Below are positions 1-5,268 of a stretch of DNA of 8,165 nucleotides, piece by piece. Position 1 is the stretch's first letter. Each line of letters begins with the position of its first letter. The DNA comes from an uncultured Novosphingobium sp. (GTDB lineage Bacteria > Pseudomonadota > Alphaproteobacteria > Sphingomonadales > Sphingomonadaceae). Made by a program: the position numbers and the translations under genes. The notes under the pieces were generated by a model that did not search any database, was not told where the DNA came from, and saw only the letters and a program-made list of their open reading frames with translations. The stretch is from contig CALMBN010000111.1 of assembly GCA_937860195.1 (NCBI GenBank), positions 1 to 8,165 on the forward strand. The letters run 5' to 3'.

Positions 1-12
1 TGAGTTAACCGA

Positions 13-41
13 CCCGCGCGGGTTGTAAAAATCCCGCGCGG
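13..41. repeat. Two copies of CCCGCGCGG, 20 bp apart
   Basis: The self-complementary 10-mer CCCGCGCGGG (13-22) is followed by a second CCCGCGCGG at 33-41, exactly 20 bp later. Positions 14-22 and 33-41 can also pair as a 9-bp stem with a 10-nt loop. No T-run follows, so it is a poor intrinsic terminator. The 20-bp (two helical turn) spacing would suit a tandem operator. The window opens with TGA at 1-3, which could be the stop of an upstream gene, but that cannot be tested here. Function unknown. Confidence 0.45.
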
Positions 42-75
42 ACAGGCATTTCATTCGTATGCATAACGCTGCCAC

Positions 76-104
76 TTGCCAGCAAGGGGCAATCCGCCTA
101 TCTT
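76..104 (+). promoter_or_regulatory. Candidate sigma-70 promoter of the small RNA
   Basis: TTGCCA (76-81) and TATCTT (99-104) are separated by exactly 17 bp, a good match to the alphaproteobacterial housekeeping promoter form (CTTGNC, then TATNNT). The start point would fall near 110-112. The next transcription signal downstream is the strong terminator at 183-215, and no convincing coding sequence lies between, so the pair brackets a transcript of about 105 nt. Confidence 0.5.
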
Positions 105-110
105 ATGAAT

Positions 111-215
111 AGTCTTGTCGGACTGCCCTCATGGTTCGACTTGGCTTGGTGTGCGAAAGTGCACCTCCTCCCTGAACCTTGGCCACCTCGTGCTGCATGC
201 ACGAGGTGGTTTTTT
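111..215 (+). ncRNA. Candidate small RNA with CCUCCUCCC anti-Shine-Dalgarno motif
   Basis: Seen in the sequence: a promoter-like pair ends at 104. A 7-bp hairpin with a GAAA tetraloop spans 148-165 (two G-U pairs). An enclosing 5-bp stem pairs GGTTC (133-137) with GAACC (174-178). CCTCCTCCC lies at 164-172, mostly unpaired inside that enclosure. An 11-bp terminator hairpin with six T follows. Known, from memory: alphaproteobacterial sRNAs of the alpha-r14/suhB and 'cuckoo' type carry conserved CCUCCUCCC motifs in loops and can pair with Shine-Dalgarno sequences. Inference: this is a trans-acting translational regulator of that type. The 5' end is predicted, and the transcript could be shorter or processed. 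No good ORF with a ribosome site explains the segment. It converges on the 3' end of the amidohydrolase gene. Confidence 0.6.
183..215 (+). terminator. Strong rho-independent terminator of the sRNA
   Basis: The perfect 11-bp stem CCACCTCGTGC (183-193) / GCACGAGGTGG (199-209) has a 5-nt loop and is followed directly by six T (210-215). On the opposite strand no T-run follows the hairpin, so it points to a plus-strand transcript, the candidate sRNA. Minus-strand transcription of the amidohydrolase gene, which stops at 225, would not obviously end here. Confidence 0.85.
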
Positions 216-224
216 ATCGGGCGC

Positions 225-1181
225 TCATTCGGCTGCATTGGCCCATTCGACGGCCCCGCCCTGCTGCCCTAGATCGGCTGTGGCAGCGGCAAGCCGGCGG
301 ACCAGCGCGCAGAGCAGATCGACCATCCGGTCAAACCCCTCGCCTGGCTCGGCCAATCGCGAATCGAGATAGCTCGACCGGTCAACCTCAAGCTGGAGCG
401 CGTGAACCCCCTCACCCGGCGCGGCATGGCGTTCAAGTCCATAGCCGCCAGCATAGGGCCGGTTGTGGGCGGCGGAGCACCGCGCCTCGGCGAAAAAGCC
501 AAAACAGCTGGCAACCAGTGCGCCGTGGCACGCCGACCCAAATCTGTCGCCGACGACAAATTCAGGAGCGGCCTGACCGCCGCGATGACCGAGCGGCGGC
601 ATCGAATGAAGATCGAGTAACAGTGCCGCACCCCACCGGTCGCGCAATTGCGCCAGGGAATCGGCCAGACAGGCATGATAGGGGCTGTGGACCGCGTCGA
701 TCCGGTTCGTCAGATCTTCTTCATCGTGGCGCCGCTTCCACAATTCGCCCAGCCCCGGCAGGCGGCGCGGGATCAGGCCGAGACCGCTGCGTGCGCGCAT
801 TCCGGCGTCACCACTTCCGGCACTGGCGGGCTTGCCCAGTGCGAACATATCCCAATCAACATCATCAGCGGCGCGATTGAGGTCGATCATGGCGCGCGGC
901 GCGTGAGCGATCAGCAGTGCCGCGCCAGTCTCGCGCGCCACCGCCTCACCCAACCGGTCGACATAGCGGTCTTCCAGCCGCAGCGTCGTGAAACCAGGAT
1001 TGCGCATCCGTTCCAGAAGACTGGCGGGATAGGCGCGCCCGGCATGCGGCACGGCGATCAACAACGGCAACATCGATGGTTGCGGCAGGCGCAGCGAGAA
1101 GGCCGGAATCCCGCCGCCGTCAGGAATCGACCCGCCCGCCGTTTGCCGCGAATCGCCTTGAATTACCGAGTTGCCATTCAT
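225..1181 (-). CDS. N-formylglutamate amidohydrolase family protein
   Basis: A 318-residue protein of the N-formylglutamate amidohydrolase family, whose members hydrolyse N-formyl-L-glutamate to formate and glutamate as the last step of one histidine degradation route. It is probably a soluble cytoplasmic metal enzyme. Visible family blocks are IAVPHAGRAYP (about 42-52), HAPRAMIDLNR (93-103), LLLDLHSMPP (187-196), NRPYAGGY (240-247) and ALQLEVDR (261-268). The histidines in PHAG and DLHS are the probable metal ligands, by family analogy. The ATG at 1181 was chosen. A TTG at 1232 would add 17 residues of low-complexity leader with no ribosome site. An internal ATG at 1073 lies just before the conserved start of the domain and is possible. 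The gene is divergent from cpdR, a pairing I recall in other alphaproteobacteria. No other hut genes are nearby, so a role in histidine breakdown is not supported by context and the substrate is assigned from family only. Confidence 0.85.
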   Translation of the reverse strand: MNGNSVIQGDSRQTAGGSIPDGGGIPAFSLRLPQPSMLPLLIAVPHAGRAYPASLLERMRNPGFTTLRLEDRYVDRLGEAVARETGAALLIAHAPRAMIDLNRAADDVDWDMFALGKPASAGSGDAGMRARSGLGLIPRRLPGLGELWKRRHDEEDLTNRIDAVHSPYHACLADSLAQLRDRWGAALLLDLHSMPPLGHRGGQAAPEFVVGDRFGSACHGALVASCFGFFAEARCSAAHNRPYAGGYGLERHAAPGEGVHALQLEVDRSSYLDSRLAEPGEGFDRMVDLLCALVRRLAAATADLGQQGGAVEWANAAE

Positions 1182-1289
1182 GGCGGCAGGCTGGCTTGCT
1201 CGCGGTCCTGTGTCAAAGCCGGTCAACTTCAAAATGAACGGGGATTGTTAACCGGGCGCGTGTATAAGCCTGTTCAGACATCGACTCTC

Positions 1290-1294
1290 AAAGG
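1290..1294 (+). promoter_or_regulatory. Ribosome binding site of cpdR
   Basis: AAAGG ends 6 nt before the ATG at 1301 and supports that start. The divergent intergenic region (1182-1300) holds a TTAAC half-site (1249-1253) and a TATAAG (1263-1268), but no -35/-10 pair with normal spacing that I would call. Confidence 0.5.
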
Positions 1295-1300
1295 CCCACC

Positions 1301-1675
1301 ATGATCCGGATCCTCCTGGCTGAAGACGAAGAAGCCATGCGCACCTATCTGGCGCGGGCGCTGACCAATGCCGGGTATGAGGTGGTCGCGGTTGATCGCG
1401 GCACAGCGGCTTTGCCCTATCTCGAAGGCAGCGAGTTCGATCTGCTGCTGTCGGACATCGTCATGCCGGAAATGGACGGGATCGAACTTGCCCAGCGTTG
1501 TGCGGAAATCAGCCCGCAGACCAAAGTCATGTTCATCACCGGCTTTGCGGCTGTGACGCTCAAGGCCAGCCGTGAGGCTCCGCAGGCCCGAATCCTGTCA
1601 AAGCCGTTCCATTTGAAGGATCTTGTGCTGGAAGTTGAGCGCATTTTCAGCCCGCAAGCGCAGGCCACGATCTAA
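1301..1675 (+). CDS. cpdR: CpdR-type single-domain response regulator
   Basis: A 124-residue stand-alone receiver domain with no output domain. The acidic pocket is E8/D9, the phospho-acceptor D52 (in LSDIVMPEMDG), the switch threonine T80 (in FITGFAA) and the lysine K101 (in LSKPFHLKDLV). The MFITGFAAV block and the C-terminal ILSKPFHLKDLVLEVE are close to Caulobacter CpdR as I recall it. Known for that family: unphosphorylated CpdR acts as an adaptor that brings the ClpXP protease to the cell pole and primes degradation of cell-cycle proteins such as CtrA, and phosphorylation through the CckA-ChpT relay turns it off. It acts by protein contact in the cytoplasm, not by binding DNA. The gene lies divergent from the amidohydrolase gene and upstream of tRNA-Val, with an AAAGG ribosome site. 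Other single-domain receivers share the fold, so the CpdR call rests on the C-terminal match. Confidence 0.82.
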   Translation: MIRILLAEDEEAMRTYLARALTNAGYEVVAVDRGTAALPYLEGSEFDLLLSDIVMPEMDGIELAQRCAEISPQTKVMFITGFAAVTLKASREAPQARILSKPFHLKDLVLEVERIFSPQAQATI

Positions 1676-1681
1676 CGGCTT

Positions 1682-1709
1682 GCCATTGGCGGGAGGCCCC
1701 GCTAATGGC
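1682..1709 (+). repeat. Long stem-loop between cpdR and tRNA-Val
   Basis: GCCATTGGCGGG (1682-1693) pairs with CCCGCTAATGGC (1698-1709): 12 bp with a single G-U pair and a 4-nt loop, starting 6 nt after the cpdR stop codon. A second, smaller C/G hairpin (around 1713-1725) follows. There is no T-run, so it is not a classical intrinsic terminator. It may protect the cpdR mRNA 3' end, cause pausing, or separate cpdR from the tRNA transcript. Confidence 0.55.
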
Positions 1710-1754
1710 GCTCCCCTGTCCGGGGCGACGGCCTCGGGCAGACCTGAATGGTGC

Positions 1755-1829
1755 GGGCGTATAGCTCAGTGGTAGAGCACTATGTTGACATCGTAGGGGT
1801 CGCAAGTTCAATCCTTGCTACGCCCACCA
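1755..1829 (+). tRNA. tRNA-Val (anticodon GAC)
   Basis: A full cloverleaf of 75 nt can be folded by eye. The acceptor stem is GGGCGTA/TACGCCC and the D stem GCTC/GAGC. The anticodon stem CTATG/CGTAG (one G-U pair) has loop TTGACAT, with GAC at 1787-1789. The variable loop is 5 nt and the T stem GCAAG/CTTGC has loop TTCAATC. The discriminator A and CCA are encoded (1826-1829). GAC reads the valine codons GTC and GTT. It lies 79 bp after cpdR with the stem-loop between, and a terminator follows at once. No convincing promoter of its own is visible, so it may be co-transcribed with cpdR and processed. Confidence 0.95.
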
Positions 1830-1835
1830 TTCATG

Positions 1836-1866
1836 AAAAAGGCCCCGGATATCCGAGGCCTTTTTT
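1836..1866. terminator. Bidirectional terminator of tRNA-Val and the crotonase gene
   Basis: A run of A (1836-1840), the stem GGCC..CGG / CCG..GGCC (1841-1860, one C-A mismatch, ATAT loop) and six T (1861-1866) make a near-symmetrical structure. Read on the plus strand it ends the tRNA transcript. Read on the minus strand it presents five T after the stem, just downstream of the enoyl-CoA hydratase stop at 1888, so it can serve both convergent transcripts. Confidence 0.85.
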
Positions 1867-1887
1867 GTTTGCAGCAAAGATGGGAAG

Positions 1888-2655
1888 CTACTTCCCCTGC
1901 CAATTCGGCTTGCGCTTTTCGGCAAAGGCCAGCGAGCCTTCGCGGGCATCTTCACTGACAAACACCGGGGCGATATAGGCGGCCTGCTTGGCCCACATCT
2001 CTTCGTCGCTCCAGCTGTGCGAATCGCGAATAATCGCTTTGGAGGCGATCAGCGCCAGCGGACCGTTCGCCGCGACCGCCTTGGCCAGTTCTTTCGCGCC
2101 TGCCATCGCCGGCCCTTCGACAATCCGGTTGACGAAACCCAGGTCATAGGCGCGCTGGGCGGTGATGAAATCTCCGGTCAGCGCCAGTTCCATCGCGATC
2201 CGGGGCGGGATCTGGCGGGGCAACTTGATCAGACCGCCAGCCGCTGCGGCCAGCCCGCGCTTGGCTTCGGGAATGCCGAACTTGGAGGTCGAACTGGCGA
2301 CGATCAGATCGCAGCTGAGCGCCAGTTCCATGCCGCCGGCCAGCGCATAGCCATCGACCGCCGCAATCACCGGCTTGGTCGGGGTCCATTCAGTCAAACC
2401 GCCAAACCCGCGCCCTTCGATGCTGGGCCGCTCACCCCGCAGAAAGCCCTTGAGGTCCATCCCCGAGCAAAAGGTGCCGCCAGCCCCGGTCAGGATCGCA
2501 CACCGCAGATCAGGATCAGCCTCCAGCCGGTCCATCGCCGCGCTGATCCCCTCGGCCTGCGCCTTGTTCATCGCATTCTTGGCCTCGGGCCGGTTCATCG
2601 TCACGATCAGCACGCCGTCTTCGACGGTGGTCAGAACCTGGTTTTCCTCGCTCAT
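1888..2655 (-). CDS. Enoyl-CoA hydratase/isomerase (crotonase) family protein
   Basis: A 255-residue crotonase-fold protein, the usual length for the family. It acts on acyl-CoA thioesters in the cytoplasm. The oxyanion-hole regions are visible as FCSGMDLKG (about 62-70) and GYALAGGMELALSCDL (102-117). Both catalytic glutamates of true enoyl-CoA hydratases appear to be kept: E130 in FGIPEAKRG and E156 in RIAMELALTG. Hydration of 2-enoyl-CoA in beta-oxidation is therefore plausible, but the substrate cannot be read from sequence, and related isomerases, dehydratases and hydrolases share this fold. The ATG at 2655 was chosen because AAGAGG lies 9 nt upstream; the ATG at 2664 directly abuts that site and would add only three residues. 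No beta-oxidation partner is adjacent. It is divergent from icd and ends at the shared terminator. Confidence 0.88.
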   Translation of the reverse strand: MSEENQVLTTVEDGVLIVTMNRPEAKNAMNKAQAEGISAAMDRLEADPDLRCAILTGAGGTFCSGMDLKGFLRGERPSIEGRGFGGLTEWTPTKPVIAAVDGYALAGGMELALSCDLIVASSTSKFGIPEAKRGLAAAAGGLIKLPRQIPPRIAMELALTGDFITAQRAYDLGFVNRIVEGPAMAGAKELAKAVAANGPLALIASKAIIRDSHSWSDEEMWAKQAAYIAPVFVSEDAREGSLAFAEKRKPNWQGK

Positions 2656-2664
2656 GCTGCACAT

Positions 2665-2670
2665 CCTCTT
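2665..2670 (-). promoter_or_regulatory. Ribosome binding site that decides the crotonase start
   Basis: Read on the minus strand, AAGAGG sits 9 nt before the ATG at 2655 and 0 nt before the ATG at 2664. Only the former spacing is workable. Confidence 0.55.
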
Positions 2671-2788
2671 CGCTGGCGTTTAACCGCTCGATTAAAGCGC
2701 TGTGCCGCGCCCGTCCAGCCCTTACTTGCGCACCGCTTGGGCTCTGCTAAGGGAAGCCGTCCAAATCCCCGGGGAAAGCACGACCGAA
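2671..2788. promoter_or_regulatory. Divergent intergenic region between the crotonase gene and icd
   Basis: About 120 bp that must hold both promoters. It contains a small inverted repeat TTTAA-N8-TTAAA (2679-2696). A purine-rich GGGGAAAG at 2771-2778 is the likely ribosome site of icd, with rather long spacing to the ATG at 2789. A TTGCGC (2726-2731) has no -10 at a normal distance, so I do not call a specific promoter. Confidence 0.35.
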
Positions 2789-4012
2789 ATGGCCAAGATC
2801 AAGGTGAAGAACCCCGTCGTCGAGATCGACGGCGACGAAATGACCCGCATTATCTGGCAGTGGATCCGCGAACGGCTGATCCTGCCCTATCTCGACATCG
2901 ACCTCAAATATTACGATCTTTCGGTCGAAAAGCGCGACGAAACCAACGACAAGATCACGGTCGATAGCGCCAATGCGATCAAGCAATACGGCGTCGGCGT
3001 AAAATGCGCGACGATCACCCCGGATGAAGCGCGGGTTGAGGAGTTTGGCCTCAAGAAAATGTGGAAATCGCCCAACGGCACGATCCGCAACATTCTGGGC
3101 GGCGTGGTGTTCCGCGAGCCGATCGTGATGCAGAACGTGCCCCGGCTGATCCCGGGCTGGACCGATCCGATCGTGGTCGGCCGTCATGCCTTTGGCGATC
3201 AGTACAAGGCGACCGATTTCGTGGTCCCCGGCCCCGGCAAGCTGCGTCTGGTATTCGAAGGCGACGACGGCACCGTGATCGACGAGGAAGTGTTCCAGTA
3301 TCCCTCGGGCGGTGTCGCGCTGGCGATGTACAACCTTGATGATTCGATCCGCGATTTCGCGCGGGCCAGCCTGAACTACGGCCTCGGTCTGGGCTGGCCG
3401 GTGTATCTGTCGACCAAGAACACCATCCTCAAGGCTTACGATGGGCGCTTCAAGGACCTGTTCCAGGAAGTTTTCGACAACGAAGGCTTCAAGGAGAAAT
3501 TTGCCGCAGCCGGGATCGTTTACGAACATCGCCTGATTGATGACATGGTCGCCTCGGCGCTCAAATGGTCGGGCAAGTTCGTCTGGGCCTGCAAGAACTA
3601 TGACGGTGACGTCCAGTCCGATCAGGTCGCGCAAGGGTTCGGCTCGCTCGGGCTGATGACTTCGGTGCTGATGACCCCCGACGGCAAGACGGTAGAGGCC
3701 GAGGCCGCGCACGGTACTGTTACGCGCCACTACCGGATGCACCAGCAGGGCAAGGCGACCAGCACCAACCCGATCGCCAGTATCTTTGCCTGGACTCGCG
3801 GGCTGATCTATCGCGGAAAATTCGATGGAACGCCCGATGTGGTGCGGTTTGCCGAAACACTCGAAAAGGTCTGCATCGATACCGTCCAAGGCGGAAAGAT
3901 GACCAAGGATCTTGCGATCCTGATCGGCCCAGAGCAGGCCTGGTTGACCACCGAGGGCTTCTTTGAAGCGATCGTCCAGAACCTCGATGCCGAAATGGCG
4001 AACTGGAAGTAG
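2789..4012 (+). CDS. icd: NADP-dependent isocitrate dehydrogenase
   Basis: A 407-residue protein that oxidatively decarboxylates isocitrate to 2-oxoglutarate, reducing NADP+, in the TCA cycle; a cytoplasmic homodimer by family. It belongs to the eukaryote-like class II group, not the E. coli type. Numbering nearly coincides with human IDH1: R100, R109, R132 (in GRHAFGDQY) and Y139 of the isocitrate site are all present, as is K210 (in STKNT). The metal ligands D251, D274 and D278 are present (in HRLIDDMV and [10 protein letters not shown]). R313/H314 in HGTVTRHYR match the residues that bind the NADP 2'-phosphate, so NADP is the expected cofactor. The ATG at 2789 gives the canonical start [16 protein letters not shown] at 2702 would add a non-homologous leader of 29 residues. 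The gene converges on the monooxygenase with 3 bp between stops. Confidence 0.97.
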   Translation: MAKIKVKNPVVEIDGDEMTRIIWQWIRERLILPYLDIDLKYYDLSVEKRDETNDKITVDSANAIKQYGVGVKCATITPDEARVEEFGLKKMWKSPNGTIRNILGGVVFREPIVMQNVPRLIPGWTDPIVVGRHAFGDQYKATDFVVPGPGKLRLVFEGDDGTVIDEEVFQYPSGGVALAMYNLDDSIRDFARASLNYGLGLGWPVYLSTKNTILKAYDGRFKDLFQEVFDNEGFKEKFAAAGIVYEHRLIDDMVASALKWSGKFVWACKNYDGDVQSDQVAQGFGSLGLMTSVLMTPDGKTVEAEAAHGTVTRHYRMHQQGKATSTNPIASIFAWTRGLIYRGKFDGTPDVVRFAETLEKVCIDTVQGGKMTKDLAILIGPEQAWLTTEGFFEAIVQNLDAEMANWK

Positions 4013-4015
4013 CCG

Positions 4016-5230
4016 CTACGCTTTGGGCGAGCTGACCCGCTCGCGGCGGAATCCCAGTCCGATCATCCGACCAGGAATCCGCCGCAGCAGCGCAAACCGG
4101 CCCAGCATCCGCACCGGCCAAGGCGGGCGGGTGAAGTTGGCACCGGGGCGCAGAACTGCGCCGATTATCCGGTCCTGTGCCAGTTGCTGGCCGCGCTGGG
4201 TAATCCGGGTCGGCAGGCCGCGGCGGGCCTCGACCTGGTGCAGCAGATTGTCCACATCTTCTCGCTCACGCAGCGGCGCGGCGAGCAGGTTGGCAGCAGC
4301 AACCGCATCCTGGATCGCCAGATTGATCCCGATCCCGCCGACCGGCGACATCGCGTGGGCAGCATCGCCAATCGCGAGCAGACCGGGGCGATGCCACCGG
4401 TCTAGCCGGTCGATTTTGACCGACAGCAGGTGCATCTGATCCATGTTGGCCAACACGGTGCCCAGCGGGCCAAGGATTGGCGCAACTGCCTCGATCCGGG
4501 CCCGCAACGCGGCAATCCCGCCCGCCCGCAGCTGTTCACCCATCCCTTTTTGAAAAACATAGGCGCATTGCCAATAGTCGCCGCGATCGATCAGCGCCAT
4601 CAGCGTGCCCGGTGCAATGATGCCGCGAAGCGCCCCTGCACTATCGATCGGCTTGGGGACGCGGAACCAGAACACATCGATTGGCGCGCCGATTTCAGTT
4701 ATCGGCAACAGCGCGTCGCGCCGCACGATCGAACTGCGCCCGTCAGCCGCGATCACCAGTTTGCGCGCACGGACCGTGCGACCGTCATCCAGTTCCACCC
4801 CGGTGATGCGCTGACCATCGTCAATCAGTCGCTCCACACCGGCGTTGAGCTCCAGCCGGAATGCTGCAAACTCCGCCGCTTCGTCTCGCAGGAAATCGAG
4901 AAAGTCCCACTGCGGCATGATCGCGACAAACGGTGCGGGGACTTGCAGGTGGCTGAGATCGCCAATCACCACCTCCTGCCCGGCAATCGTCGCGCGTACT
5001 TCATGCAAGCGCGTGTGGGGCCGATCCAGAAACCGCTCCAGAATCCCCAGCTGGTCAAGGATCTCCATTGTCGAAGGGTGAACGGTATCCCCCCTGAAAT
5101 CGCGCAGGAAATCGCCATGTTTTTCCAGCACAACTGTCTCAATCCCGGCGCGCGCGAACAACAGTCCGGCCAGCATCCCAGCCGGGCCGCCGCCAACAAT
5201 GACCACATCTGCGGCTTCAGGGTCGCTCAT
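4016..5230 (-). CDS. FAD-dependent monooxygenase (PHBH/UbiH-like)
   Basis: A 404-residue class A flavoprotein monooxygenase-type protein, which would use FAD, NAD(P)H and O2 to hydroxylate a small substrate. The order of motifs is typical. The Rossmann GxGxxG is VVIVGGGPAG (9-18), with the ribose-binding acid E36. An arginine-rich block RDFRGDTVHPSTMEILDQLG follows (43-62). The DG motif is KLVIAADGRSSIVRR (157-171), and the GD motif GLLAIGDAAHAMSPVGGIG (283-301) binds the FAD phosphates. The substrate is unknown; aromatic compounds or quinone precursors are common in the family, but no pathway genes are adjacent. The ATG at 5230 was chosen because it puts the FAD motif at the usual distance from the N-terminus. 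An extension to 5296 adds 22 atypical residues and would overlap the antiporter gene. No strong ribosome site is visible. The start lies 38 bp from that of the divergent antiporter. Confidence 0.88.
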   Translation of the reverse strand: MSDPEAADVVIVGGGPAGMLAGLLFARAGIETVVLEKHGDFLRDFRGDTVHPSTMEILDQLGILERFLDRPHTRLHEVRATIAGQEVVIGDLSHLQVPAPFVAIMPQWDFLDFLRDEAAEFAAFRLELNAGVERLIDDGQRITGVELDDGRTVRARKLVIAADGRSSIVRRDALLPITEIGAPIDVFWFRVPKPIDSAGALRGIIAPGTLMALIDRGDYWQCAYVFQKGMGEQLRAGGIAALRARIEAVAPILGPLGTVLANMDQMHLLSVKIDRLDRWHRPGLLAIGDAAHAMSPVGGIGINLAIQDAVAAANLLAAPLREREDVDNLLHQVEARRGLPTRITQRGQQLAQDRIIGAVLRPGANFTRPPWPVRMLGRFALLRRIPGRMIGLGFRRERVSSPKA

Positions 5231-5268
5231 GGGATGACAACTGCGCCCGAATTGCTCTAGCTGCAAGG

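Noticed and set aside
115..372. Small protein overlapping the candidate sRNA
   Set aside because: It reads through a strong terminator hairpin and into the antisense of the amidohydrolase, with no ribosome site.
1182..1232. TTG start at 1232 for the amidohydrolase
   Set aside because: It has no ribosome site and adds 17 residues of non-family leader; ATG at 1181 is simpler.
2679..2696. TTTAA-N8-TTAAA as a CtrA binding site upstream of icd and the crotonase gene
   Set aside because: The CtrA consensus is TTAA-N7-TTAAC. Here the spacing is one base too long on both strands and the terminal C is missing. Kept only as a small inverted repeat.
2702..2788. GTG start at 2702 for icd
   Set aside because: It adds 29 residues with no family match. 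The ATG at 2789 gives the canonical N-terminus, with residue numbering that coincides with human IDH1 at R100, R109, R132 and Y139.
2747..3889. Long minus-strand open frame within icd
   Set aside because: Mirror of the icd coding frame, with no motif of its own.
4430..5260. Plus-strand open frame opposite the FAD monooxygenase
   Set aside because: No domain; the minus-strand frame carries all three FAD-binding motifs.
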